64,000 nucleotides of DNA from Nocardia sp. BSTN01 (GTDB lineage Bacteria > Actinomycetota > Actinomycetes > Mycobacteriales > Mycobacteriaceae): the NCBI RefSeq assembly GCF_015354405.1, contig NZ_JADKYP010000007.1:124001-188000 (forward strand). The letters are read 5' to 3'. Shown here piece by piece: positions 42,705 to 51,665 of the stretch. Every line of letters starts with the position of its first letter. Positions within the stretch are counted from its first letter, which is position 1. The position numbers and the translations under genes are program-made. The notes beneath the pieces are model-generated. The model saw nothing but the letters and a program-made list of their open reading frames with translations. It ran no database searches and had not been told where the DNA came from.

Positions 42705-43910
42705 TTACGAAAGTCCCAGCAACTCGAGACCGTTGTCCCGCAGGAAACGGCGGCGAGTTTCCTCGCCGAGCCCCTCGACCTTGGCGTAGAAGTCCGCCGG
42801 CTCCCGCAGACCTTCGGCATGCGGCCAGTCCGAACCCATCACCAGGCAGTCGACGCCGCCGAGCCGGTCGGCGAGCGAAATCGTGTCGTCCTCCGGATAG
42901 GGCACGACGCGCACATGGTTCTTGAAGATGGTGCTCGGCCGCTCCGTCAGCTGTCCACCCAGCCACGGACCGTTGCGGCCCATCCCCCGGCTCTTGTCCA
43001 TATGCCGGATGAAGTGCGGCACCCACTCCGCGCCGAACTCGCTGACCAGCACCTTGATATTCGGGAAGCGGCCGAAGAGGTTGTCGAAGATCAGGGCCGA
43101 CAGCGTATCGGTGATCGGGCGCTCACCGTAGGTGTTCTGCCACTGCCAGGCCGAGAACTGGAACGGCGGCACCAGACCCCAGCCCCACTGCGAGGCCACG
43201 TTGGCCTGGTAGTGGAATTCGGAGATGTGGTACGCGACCGCCACCCCGGCCTCGTTGATCCGCGACCAGAAGGGGTCGAAGTAGGGATCTCCGGGAGAGC
43301 GTCCGTAGGCGGGTCCCGGAGGAAGCAGGATGAATCGCGCACCGGCAGCCAGCACCCGGTCCAATTCCGCACAGGCACGGTCGAGATCACGCAGCGACAT
43401 CAACGCCGGCGCGAAAATGGTGTTCTGATACGCGAAGCCCCAGTCCTCGGCGATCCATCGGTTGAACGCTTCGATATTGGCGTAGAGCGCCTCGACGTCA
43501 TCGAGGTACGCCTCGACCATCAGCGCCCAGCCGCCCGGATACATGATCGCGTGTTCGATCTGCTGCTCGCCCAGCTGCTGGATCCGCGCATCCTTGTTCC
43601 GATACTCGATCTGGATCGGCTCGTAGAAGCGCTCGGCGTCGCTGGCCTCGCCGGACGAACGAGCCTTCAGCATTTCCACCAGCGAACCGGGGACGTACGC
43701 CTGATCCAGATCCGCTTCCAGCGCGGTCACAACACGGTCGTTGGCCAGCAGAATCTTGCGGCCGCTCGCCGAGCGAATCGGGTAGACGGCCATGTCCAGC
43801 TTCGACTTCGGCATGTGCCGGGTGAAGCAGTCCTCGGCTTCGTACGAGTGCTGGTCGAAATCGAGCAGTTTGTACGGCAGCTGCCCCACCGTGTCCTTGA
43901 TCAACGCCAT
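42705..43910 (-). CDS. Amidohydrolase-2 family protein (decarboxylase/hydrolase fold)
   Basis: 401 residues from ATG 43910. TIM-barrel amidohydrolase: metal-site start DFDQHSYE in place of the usual DxHxH (only one His visible), later YHISEFHYQ (His), LVSEFGAEWVPHFI and the C-terminal Asp in MGSDWPHAEG. The set resembles ACMSD/2,3-dihydroxybenzoate decarboxylase-type proteins. The N-terminal HxH motif is incomplete, so the metal content is uncertain. It is common near oxygenases in mycobacterial lipid or aromatic catabolic regions. Substrate unknown. Confidence 0.78.
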   Translation of the reverse strand: MALIKDTVGQLPYKLLDFDQHSYEAEDCFTRHMPKSKLDMAVYPIRSASGRKILLANDRVVTALEADLDQAYVPGSLVEMLKARSSGEASDAERFYEPIQIEYRNKDARIQQLGEQQIEHAIMYPGGWALMVEAYLDDVEALYANIEAFNRWIAEDWGFAYQNTIFAPALMSLRDLDRACAELDRVLAAGARFILLPPGPAYGRSPGDPYFDPFWSRINEAGVAVAYHISEFHYQANVASQWGWGLVPPFQFSAWQWQNTYGERPITDTLSALIFDNLFGRFPNIKVLVSEFGAEWVPHFIRHMDKSRGMGRNGPWLGGQLTERPSTIFKNHVRVVPYPEDDTISLADRLGGVDCLVMGSDWPHAEGLREPADFYAKVEGLGEETRRRFLRDNGLELLGLS

Positions 43911-43986
43911 CGCCGGCGTTCCTCTCTCGCGATGAAAGCCGCGCCCGAATCGACGCGGGGCCTCGACGGCATCTTGCGATGCCATG

Positions 43987-44013
43987 ACAACATGAGAGAC
44001 TCTATCATGTTGT
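43987..44013. promoter_or_regulatory. Inverted repeat ACAACATGA-N9-TCATGTTGT
   Basis: Perfect 9-bp arms with a 9-bp spacer, in the divergent region between the amidohydrolase and the reductase gene. Good operator candidate for a dimeric regulator. Confidence 0.6.
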
Positions 44014-44026
44014 AAGGGTGTTGCAA

Positions 44027-44130
44027 GCTATTCAGTTAGATATATTTCGCCGGAGGCCGCCCAGCGAACGCTTCGACCCCGCAGGCCACCCGGACTTGGA
44101 TCTATTTATCTATCTGATTATACTTTTTTG
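44027..44130. promoter_or_regulatory. Divergent AT-rich promoter elements
   Basis: At 44109-44130 the plus strand reads TATCTATCTGATTATACTTTTT, matching the shared element with TATACT as -10 box about 30 bp before the reductase start. At 44027-44048 the minus strand reads ATATCTAACTGAATAGCTT facing the amidohydrolase. Confidence 0.55.
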
Positions 44131-44154
44131 ACCGAGACTAGCGAGGATCTCACC

Positions 44155-45207
44155 ATGCCGGACAACGCACGAAACCCCAAGGTCAGGAGTCTGACCGTCA
44201 TCGACGTCGTCGACGAAACACCGGACGCGAAGTCGATCGTCTTCGGCATCCCGCCGGCGGAACGGGACCGGTTCACATACCAGCCGGGACAGTTCCTCAC
44301 GCTACGCATCCCCAGCGAGCGCACCGGTTCGGTCGCGCGGTGCTACTCCCTCGCCAGTTCTCCCGCTACCGATGACAACCTGATCGTCACCGTCAAACGC
44401 ACTGCCGATGGCTACGGATCGAACTGGCTCTGCGACAACGTGGCGCCCGGCACCGTGCTGGACGTGCTGCCCCCGTCGGGCCACTTCACGCCCACGTCAC
44501 TGGACACCGACATGTTGCTGTTCGCCGGCGGAAGTGGCATCACGCCGATCTTCTCGATCCTGCGTTCGGCGCTGACGAACGGCCGGGCGCGGATCACGCT
44601 TCTCTACGCCAACCGCGACGAGCGATCCGTCATCTTCGCCGAGCGGTTGCGTGAGCTGGCCGAGAAGTACCCCGACCGCTTGACCGTCCTGCACTGGCTC
44701 GAATCACTCCAGGGACATCCCCAGCCGGGGGTCGTTCGCGCCCTCGCCGCACAGCACCAGCAACGCCACGCGTTCATCTGCGGCCCGGGGCCGTTCATGC
44801 GCGCGGTATCGGACACCCTCGCGGCGGCAGGGATGGCGCACGAACGAATTCATATGGAGATCTACTCCTCCCTGAGCGGGAATCCGTTCGACGACGAGGC
44901 GGCGCCCGTAGCCACCGCCGAAGCGGATACCCCGACTGTCCCGGCCACCATCGAACTCGACGGCGACGTCCACCAGATCGATTGGCCCGTGACGGTTCCA
45001 CTCGTCGACGCGCTGCTCGCTCGCGGGATCGAAGCCCCGTACATGTGCCGTGACGGCGAATGCGGCGCGTGTCAGGCAACCGTGACGTGTGGAGCGGTGC
45101 GGATGCTGCGCAACGACTTGCTCGGCGAGGACGACGTCGCCGACGGATACGTACTCACCTGCCAGGCCGTCCCGGACGGCGACAGCGAAATCCACATCGC
45201 GTACTGA
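44155..45207 (+). CDS. KshB-like ferredoxin reductase component (FAD, NAD(H), [2Fe-2S])
   Basis: 350 residues from ATG 44155 (GAGG upstream). Order: FAD-binding barrel (ARCYSLASSP), NAD domain (LLFAGGSGITPIFSIL; CGPGPFM), and a C-terminal plant-type [2Fe-2S] domain (MCRDGECGACQATV ... LTCQA). The ending resembles KshB of 3-ketosteroid 9alpha-hydroxylase and Hmp-like reductases. It would pass electrons from NADH to the Rieske oxygenase at 39,207. First gene of an operon with an LLM oxidoreductase and FprB. Confidence 0.9.
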   Translation: MPDNARNPKVRSLTVIDVVDETPDAKSIVFGIPPAERDRFTYQPGQFLTLRIPSERTGSVARCYSLASSPATDDNLIVTVKRTADGYGSNWLCDNVAPGTVLDVLPPSGHFTPTSLDTDMLLFAGGSGITPIFSILRSALTNGRARITLLYANRDERSVIFAERLRELAEKYPDRLTVLHWLESLQGHPQPGVVRALAAQHQQRHAFICGPGPFMRAVSDTLAAAGMAHERIHMEIYSSLSGNPFDDEAAPVATAEADTPTVPATIELDGDVHQIDWPVTVPLVDALLARGIEAPYMCRDGECGACQATVTCGAVRMLRNDLLGEDDVADGYVLTCQAVPDGDSEIHIAY

Positions 45208-45279
45208 CCGCTCGACGGCCCCGACGACGCTCCGATCACATCTTTTCCGCGAATTACCTGCTATCTGCGAGGACCGGTT

Positions 45280-46347
45280 ATGCGCATCGATATGAAACTG
45301 CCGAAACCCGACGCGCTCGGCGGAGACCGCCTGACGCGCCTCGGCGAAGTCGGCGCGGCGGCGGAGCGGAGCGGATACTCGGGCCTCTGGAGCGCGGAAT
45401 CCTCGGGCGACCCGTTCCTCCCTCTCGTGCCGGCCGCCGCCGCGACCGAGCAACTCCAGCTCGGAACCGCCATCACGGTGGCGTTCGCCCGCAATCCGAT
45501 GTCGCTGGCCTACACCGCACACGACCTGCAACTGCTGAGTTCCGGTCGCTTCCTCCTCGGACTGGGCAGCCAGGTGCGCCCCCACATCGAGCGTCGATTC
45601 GGCATGCCCTGGAGCCAACCGGCCGCGCGGATGCGCGAGTTCATCGAGGCGATGCGCGCCATCTGGAATACCTGGAACACCGGGGAGAAATTGGACTTCC
45701 GGGGCGACTTCTACTCGCACACGCTCATGACGCCGTTCTTCTCCCCGGCGCCCAGCCCGTCGGGGCCGCCGAAGGTCTATCTCGCCGCAGTGGGCGACAA
45801 GATGACCGAGGTCGCCGGTGCCGTCTGTGACGGGTTGCTCCCCCATCCGTTCACCACCGAGCGTTACCTGCGCGAGCACACGCTGCCGACTGCTCACCGC
45901 GGACTGGCGAGCGCCGGTCGCACTCTGGCGGATTTCTCCGTCAGCTTCTCCGGCCTGGTCGTCAGCGGCCGGACCGAGGAAGAAATGGAACGGGCTCGCG
46001 ACGGAGCCCGTGCGCAGATCGCGTTCTACGGCAGCACTCCCGCGTATCACTCGGTACTGGAAACACACGGCTGGGGGGAGCTGGGCCGTGCGCTGACCGA
46101 ACTGTCCAAGAGTGACGCCCCGGATCGCTGGACCCAGATGGGCAAACTCATCGATGACGAGGTCTTGGACAGTTTCGCCGTGGTCGCCGAGCCGGACCGG
46201 CTCGGAACGGCGATCGAGGCCCGATTCGGCGACATCGTGGACCGGTTCAGCTTCTACGCACCCTACGACCACGATCCCGAGATCTGGCTCCCCGCGATCG
46301 AGCACCTGCGGCAGACCGGGCCGGCACCACGCTCCACCAGCAAGTAA
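45280..46347 (+). CDS. LLM-class F420-dependent oxidoreductase
   Basis: 355 residues, ATG 45280 with GAGGA upstream. Luciferase-like TIM barrel: GYSGLWSAESSGDPFLPL, LQLGTAITVAFARNPMSLAYTAHDLQ, SSGRFLLGLGSQVRPHIERRFG. These match the actinobacterial family of F420-dependent LLM proteins. F420 use is inferred from the family, not shown. It could reduce an enone or oxidise an alcohol of the pathway substrate. Next in the operon is FprB after 10 nt. Confidence 0.85.
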   Translation: MRIDMKLPKPDALGGDRLTRLGEVGAAAERSGYSGLWSAESSGDPFLPLVPAAAATEQLQLGTAITVAFARNPMSLAYTAHDLQLLSSGRFLLGLGSQVRPHIERRFGMPWSQPAARMREFIEAMRAIWNTWNTGEKLDFRGDFYSHTLMTPFFSPAPSPSGPPKVYLAAVGDKMTEVAGAVCDGLLPHPFTTERYLREHTLPTAHRGLASAGRTLADFSVSFSGLVVSGRTEEEMERARDGARAQIAFYGSTPAYHSVLETHGWGELGRALTELSKSDAPDRWTQMGKLIDDEVLDSFAVVAEPDRLGTAIEARFGDIVDRFSFYAPYDHDPEIWLPAIEHLRQTGPAPRSTSK

Positions 46348-46357
46348 GGACTCCACC

Positions 46358-48046
46358 ATGGCCTATGTCGTCACTCAGAAATGCTGCAACGACGCCAGCT
46401 GCGTCTCGGAATGCCCGGTCGACTGCATTCGGCCCCGGCCCGAAGACCCCGAGTTCACCACAGCGGAGATGCTCTACATCGATCCGAATACCTGCATCGA
46501 CTGCCAAGCGTGCGCCGACGCGTGCCCGGTAGGAGCGATCTACGCGGATTCGGAGCTGCCGAGCGAGCTCGCTCGCTTCCAGGAGGTCAACGCGTCCTAT
46601 TTCGAGCGGCGACCGCTGGAGATAGCAGACAACGACGGTGCGGCAGCCGCACCTGCCCGGATCGGAAAGGACCACAGCAAGCTCCGGGTCGCCATTGTCG
46701 GCGCCGGGCCGTCCGCGGCGTACGCCGCCGGTGAGCTGATGCGCCGCGCCGACGTCGACATCGACATGTTCGATCGACTGCCGACCCCGCACGGACTGAT
46801 CCGCGCGGGCGTCGCGCCGGATCACGCGGCCACGAAGACGATCGCTGCCACCTTCGACGCGTTCGCCCGCCGCAAGAACTTCCGTTATCTGCTGAACGTC
46901 GAAGTCGGCAAGCACATCACCCACGACGAGCTGACGAAGCACTACCACGCTGTGGTGTACGCCGTCGGGGCCTCGGCCGACCGGCGGCTGGACATCCCCG
47001 GCGAGGACGTTCCCGGTAGCCATTCGGCCACCGAATTCGTGGCGTGGTACAACGGCCATCCCGAATACGCGGACCGCCGGTTCGATCTGACGGGTGAAAC
47101 GGCGGTCATCGTCGGCAACGGGAACGTCGCCCTGGACGTGGCGCGCATCCTGACCACCGATCCCGAGATCCTGACCAAGACCGACATTGCCGACCACGCG
47201 CTGGAAGCGCTGCGGCACAGCACGATTCGCGAAGTGGTCCTGCTCGGCCGGCGAGGCCCGCTGCAGGCGGCCTACACCAGCCCCGAATTCATGGCCCTCG
47301 GCCACCTCCCGGGCGTCGACGTCGTGATCGACCCGGACGAGTTGACCCTGACCGATGCCGGCGAGGCCGCGGTCGGCGACTCCAGCTCGCACCCGTCTCT
47401 GGCGCTGAAATACGAACTCGCCCGCGAGTATGCGGCGCAGGCTCCCGACCCCTCGAACAAGCGAATCGTCTTCCGGTACCTCGTTTCCCCGACCGCCGTG
47501 CTCGGCTCCGACCGCGCCGAGGCAGTGGTAGTGGAGCACAACGAACTCGACGAAGCGGACGGCGTGGCCGTCGCACGGGCAACAGGGCGTACCGAAACCA
47601 TCCCGGCCACGCTGGTCCTGCGGTCGGTCGGCTATCAGGGACGTCCGGTCGCGGATCTCCCGTTCGACGACCAGCGGTGCGTCGTGCCGAACCTCGCGGG
47701 CCGAGTGATCACAACCGGTGACACACCTCTGCCAGGGACCTACGTCACCGGATGGATCAAACGCGGTCCCCGCGGCGTGATCGGCACGAACCGGCTCTGC
47801 GCCGAGGAAACGGTGAATTCACTGCTCGATGATTTCGTGGCCGGCAGGCTCAGCGCACCGGCCGAGGATGCCGGCGCTGTTCCCGAGCTGTTGTCCGAGC
47901 GGCGGCCCGAGATGATCGAGCGAGCGGGATGGCAAGCTATCGATACCGCCGAGCGCACCAGCGGCAAAGCGCAACGCCGCCCTCGGGTGAAGTTCGTATC
48001 CGTCGAAGAAATGATCGCCACAGCGCGCGCGGCGACTACGCCCTGA
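46358..48046 (+). CDS. fprB: FprB-type ferredoxin-NADP reductase with N-terminal ferredoxin
   Basis: 562 residues from ATG 46358. Residues 1-70 are a bacterial 7Fe/8Fe ferredoxin (CCNDASCVSECPVDC, then CIDCQACADACPVG). From about 110 an adrenodoxin-reductase-like flavoprotein follows: VAIVGAGPSAAYAAGEL, FDRLPTPHGLIRAGVAPDH, IVGNGNVALDVARIL and GWIKRGPRGVIGTN. This fusion is the hallmark of mycobacterial FprB. It supplies low-potential electrons from NADPH, here probably for oxygenases in the region. Downstream of the KshB-like reductase and LLM genes in one operon. Confidence 0.93.
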   Translation: MAYVVTQKCCNDASCVSECPVDCIRPRPEDPEFTTAEMLYIDPNTCIDCQACADACPVGAIYADSELPSELARFQEVNASYFERRPLEIADNDGAAAAPARIGKDHSKLRVAIVGAGPSAAYAAGELMRRADVDIDMFDRLPTPHGLIRAGVAPDHAATKTIAATFDAFARRKNFRYLLNVEVGKHITHDELTKHYHAVVYAVGASADRRLDIPGEDVPGSHSATEFVAWYNGHPEYADRRFDLTGETAVIVGNGNVALDVARILTTDPEILTKTDIADHALEALRHSTIREVVLLGRRGPLQAAYTSPEFMALGHLPGVDVVIDPDELTLTDAGEAAVGDSSSHPSLALKYELAREYAAQAPDPSNKRIVFRYLVSPTAVLGSDRAEAVVVEHNELDEADGVAVARATGRTETIPATLVLRSVGYQGRPVADLPFDDQRCVVPNLAGRVITTGDTPLPGTYVTGWIKRGPRGVIGTNRLCAEETVNSLLDDFVAGRLSAPAEDAGAVPELLSERRPEMIERAGWQAIDTAERTSGKAQRRPRVKFVSVEEMIATARAATTP

Positions 48047-48078
48047 TCGCAGTTCCGTATCAGCTGTGCCCTTGCCAA

Positions 48079-48092
48079 CGATCATATGATCG
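48079..48092. promoter_or_regulatory. 14-bp palindrome upstream of pknK
   Basis: CGATCATATGATCG is a perfect palindrome, about 110 bp before the kinase start, in a 153-bp gap. Possible operator; could also be chance. Confidence 0.3.
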
Positions 48093-48199
48093 AGGGGTCG
48101 GGATGATGAGAGTCACGCCTCGAAAACGGTGAAGGATGGTCAGCACAGGGCACGTACGGACCGACGCATCTAGGACGGTGCGCCGCAGCGGACGCACGC

Positions 48200-51100
48200 G
48201 TGGGCAGGCGCATCATGTCCGGCGATGACGGCGACCGAACGATGCACGATCTGGAACTCGGCGCGGCGGCCGAACTGTCGGCGGCCGGATTCGCCGGCGC
48301 CGAGGAAGTCGGTAGCGGCGGATTCGGCAAGGTCTACCGGTGCGTCGAGGAATCACTCGACCGGGTCGTGGCGGTCAAGGTTCTCACGGCAGAAGTCGGG
48401 GCGGACAATCGGAACCGGTTTCTTCGTGAGCAACATGCCCTCGCGAAATTCTCCGATCACCCGCATATCGTGCAGGTATACCAGGCCGAGACCACGCCCG
48501 CCGGGCGGCCGTTCATCGTGATGCCGTTCCACTCCCGAGGATCCCTCGACGCCCGGATCCGAGCGAACGGCCCCCTGCCCTGGCAGGAACTGCTGTCGAT
48601 CGGCGTGAAGTTGGCAGGCGCTTTGGAGACGGCACATGCCCACGGAGTGATACATCGCGATGTGAATCCGGCGAATGTATTGATCACCGACTACGGAGAA
48701 CCACAGCTCGCCGATTTCGGAATCGCGCGGATGAGCGGCGCCTTCGAAACCGGGCGGGGCCTGATCGCCGGCACACCCGCCTATACCGCGCCCGAGGTTC
48801 TGCGCGGCGGACCGCCCGATGTGCTTTCCGACGTCTACGGGCTCGGCGCGACGCTTTTCACCGCACTCACCGGCCACGCCGCATTCGAACGCAAGGCGAA
48901 CGAATCGATGCTCGCCCAGTTCGTGCGAATCAGTTCCGAGCCGCTGACCGATTTGAACCTCAGTGGCGTACCTGCTCTGTTGTGCAATGCGATCGAGTCC
49001 GCCATGTCGCACGATCGCTCGAACAGGCCCGAATCCGCCCGCGTCTTCGGCGAGCGGCTCCGCAACATCCAATTCTCGTCCGGTGTGCCGGTCGACGCGA
49101 TGGTGGTTCCGGCGCAGGTGGACTCGGTGCGGGCGGAGGATTCGGATGCACATCCGGCGACAGCGCGAGGACCGGCCCGCCCGGCAGTTTCCGCCGCACC
49201 GACAACCAGATACCGGCCGCCGACCTCCCTCCGCCGGCTCGTCGATCGCCCGCGACTGCTGGGCGCGCTACGCGATGGACAGCCACGGCGTCTGGTCTTC
49301 GTCCACGCACCGCCCGGCTTCGGAAAGAGCACTCTGGCCGCGCAATGGGGGGAAGCACTCGAGGCCGAAGGCATACCGGTCGCGTGGCTGGCCATCGTCT
49401 CCGACGACAACAACGTCGTCTGGTTGCTGACCCACCTGATCGAGGCCGTGCGGCGTGTCCGTCCTGCCTTGGCCGGCGAACTGGCGCAAATACTCGAGGA
49501 GCGCTCGACCGATGCCGCCCAGCAGGTCATGACAACACTCATCAACGAGATCCATGCCCGCGGCGAAGTGGTGGCCGTTGTGGTCGACGACTGGCATCGC
49601 ATCACCAGCCCCGCCGCGATCGGTGCGATGGAGTTTCTCCTCGACAACGCCTGCCATCACCTGCGATTGGTCGTCACCAGCCGCGCCGAGACCGGTTTGC
49701 CGTTGGGGCGCATGCGAGTTCGAGACGAGCTCGTCGAGATCGGGGAGAACGAACTCCGGTTCGAATCCGGCGAGGCGGAACGCTTCCTGATCGAACTCAA
49801 AGGCCTGCATCTGGCCCCCGAAGATGTGGACCGCTTGTGCTCGTCGACGGAGGGTTGGGTAGCGGCCCTGCAGTTGGCGGCATTGTCGATGCGGGGCAAG
49901 AACAATCCCGCCGCCCAGATCAAACAGATCAGCGGCCGGCATTTCGCCATCGGTGAATATCTCATGGAAACCGTCGTCGAGGTTCTCGAGCCGGACGTCC
50001 TCGACTTCGTCATGCGCACCGCGATCACCGACGCGATCTGCGGCGAGCTGGCCGAAGTGCTGACCGGCGTCAAAGCTGGTCAGCAGATGCTGGAGCAGGT
50101 TTGCCGTCGCGAACTTTTCCTGCGCAGAGTGGACGACGACGAGGGCTGGTTCCAGTATCACGGACTGTTCGCGGATTTCCTTCGCCGACGGTTGGCCGAC
50201 CAGGACACCGAACTGCTCCAGCACCTTCATCTGACCGCATCCGAGTGGTTCGCCGAGCGCCACATGCTGATCGAGGCCGTCGACCACGCGCTCGCGGCGA
50301 ACGCGCCGGAGCGAGCTACTCGATTGGTCCGGGAGCACGCCGACGCGTTGATCGAGGACTCCCAGATGGCCACGTTCCTCGGCTTGGTCGCCAAACTTCC
50401 GGCGTCGACGGCCATCGCCGATGCGCGGCTGCAACTCGCCGTCGCCTGGGCCAATGTGTCTCTGCAGCGCACAGACGCCGCGCACACGGCACTCGAACGG
50501 GCCCGCGCCGCGTTGGCGGAGCTCCCGGCCGAGGATGAGACGCGGGCAGATCTCGTGATCGAAGCCGACGTCATCCGGGTCGCGGAGTCCCTTGTCCAAG
50601 ACCGTGTCCGGGATATGCCCGCCGCGGCGGTGGAACGCATGCAGCGACCGGTGCGCCCATTTTTCGCGAATGCGGCCGGAACCATGGCGTCGGTGGTATC
50701 CCTGTTCCGTTTCGACTTCGACGGGGTGCACCGCTGGCATGCATGGGCTGCTCCGTATCGCACCCGGGTGAGTGGTCCGTTCGGCGTGGTCTACGGCGAT
50801 TGTGTCGCCGGTACGGCCGCCTCCGAACAACTCGACCTCGCGAACGCCGAACGGCTCTACCGAACCGCGACCAGCTTGGCGCTCGACGCCGGGATCAGGT
50901 CCAGCCCGACTCGCCTGGCAGCCGCGCTGCTGGCCGAATTGCTTTACCAGAGAGGCCAATACACCGAAGCCGAGGAGCTGCTCGCCCCCGGCGAGGGTAT
51001 CGAAGTCGGCGGCGTCGACTACATGCTCGCCGCGTACAGCACCGGAGCCCGGCTGGCCGCGCTCCGAGGCAGGATCGACACCGCGGAAGAGGTTCTCGCG

Positions 51101-51664
51101 GAAGGCCAGAAGGTTGCCGACAATCTGTCCTTGTCTCGGCTGTCGGCACGAATTCTCAACGAACGGATCCGCCTCGGGATTCCGATCGGCGAGGCGGAAC
51201 GGCATTTCCTCGAACAGTCGCTGTCCACGTACCGCAGACAGCCGAACCTCATCCTGGCGACGGCCACCGACCTCGCGCACGACTCCGCGATCCGGCTGCT
51301 CCTGGCCCAAGGCAACCGCGACGCGAGCCGGCAGGCCGGCAAACGGGCCGAGCGGATGCTCCGCGAGATCGGCAAGCAGAATCGGCCGCGCGCCTTGCTC
51401 GAAGCTCAACTCCGCTACGGCTGTTGCCTTTTCGCCGCGGGTGAGTTCGAACGATCGGTGGCGTTGCTGTCACCCGCCCTGTCCCGATGCGCCGAACTGG
51501 GCGTTGCCCGGCTGGCACTCGACAGCGCACCGACCATGCCGTTCGCCGTCGAGGCCATGTTCGACGCCCCGGAGTCACCCCACCTGCCGCCGCGGTATTT
51601 CCTTCGCCAGTTGCTGGCCGAAATCGATTCGGAGCGGCGCCATAAGCGTGCGGCGGCACAATGA
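48200..51664 (+). CDS. pknK: PknK-like Ser/Thr kinase with MalT-type ATPase/TPR region
   Basis: 1154 residues. Kinase domain about 30-290: G-loop VGSGGFGKVYRC, ATP Lys60 (VAVK), catalytic loop HRDVNPAN (152-159) and DFG at 172-174. The loop has Asn156 where Ser/Thr kinases carry Lys, a change in a near-invariant residue. From about 350 there is an AAA/STAND ATPase (Walker A GFGKST at 373-378; VVVDDW) with an alpha-helical TPR-like region to the end, as in M. tuberculosis PknK and MalT. No C-terminal LuxR helix-turn-helix is present. Likely a signalling protein coupling ATP-driven sensing to phosphorylation; kinase activity may be weak. Confidence 0.85.
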   Translation: MGRRIMSGDDGDRTMHDLELGAAAELSAAGFAGAEEVGSGGFGKVYRCVEESLDRVVAVKVLTAEVGADNRNRFLREQHALAKFSDHPHIVQVYQAETTPAGRPFIVMPFHSRGSLDARIRANGPLPWQELLSIGVKLAGALETAHAHGVIHRDVNPANVLITDYGEPQLADFGIARMSGAFETGRGLIAGTPAYTAPEVLRGGPPDVLSDVYGLGATLFTALTGHAAFERKANESMLAQFVRISSEPLTDLNLSGVPALLCNAIESAMSHDRSNRPESARVFGERLRNIQFSSGVPVDAMVVPAQVDSVRAEDSDAHPATARGPARPAVSAAPTTRYRPPTSLRRLVDRPRLLGALRDGQPRRLVFVHAPPGFGKSTLAAQWGEALEAEGIPVAWLAIVSDDNNVVWLLTHLIEAVRRVRPALAGELAQILEERSTDAAQQVMTTLINEIHARGEVVAVVVDDWHRITSPAAIGAMEFLLDNACHHLRLVVTSRAETGLPLGRMRVRDELVEIGENELRFESGEAERFLIELKGLHLAPEDVDRLCSSTEGWVAALQLAALSMRGKNNPAAQIKQISGRHFAIGEYLMETVVEVLEPDVLDFVMRTAITDAICGELAEVLTGVKAGQQMLEQVCRRELFLRRVDDDEGWFQYHGLFADFLRRRLADQDTELLQHLHLTASEWFAERHMLIEAVDHALAANAPERATRLVREHADALIEDSQMATFLGLVAKLPASTAIADARLQLAVAWANVSLQRTDAAHTALERARAALAELPAEDETRADLVIEADVIRVAESLVQDRVRDMPAAAVERMQRPVRPFFANAAGTMASVVSLFRFDFDGVHRWHAWAAPYRTRVSGPFGVVYGDCVAGTAASEQLDLANAERLYRTATSLALDAGIRSSPTRLAAALLAELLYQRGQYTEAEELLAPGEGIEVGGVDYMLAAYSTGARLAALRGRIDTAEEVLAEGQKVADNLSLSRLSARILNERIRLGIPIGEAERHFLEQSLSTYRRQPNLILATATDLAHDSAIRLLLAQGNRDASRQAGKRAERMLREIGKQNRPRALLEAQLRYGCCLFAAGEFERSVALLSPALSRCAELGVARLALDSAPTMPFAVEAMFDAPESPHLPPRYFLRQLLAEIDSERRHKRAAAQ

Positions 51665-51665
51665 A

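Noticed and set aside
44704-46359. 551-codon open frame opposite the reductase and LLM genes
   Set aside because: Shadow frame; both sense proteins have clear cofactor motifs.
49268-51409. 713-codon open frame opposite the kinase gene
   Set aside because: Composition typical of antisense frames and no motif; the sense strand encodes clear kinase and ATPase domains.
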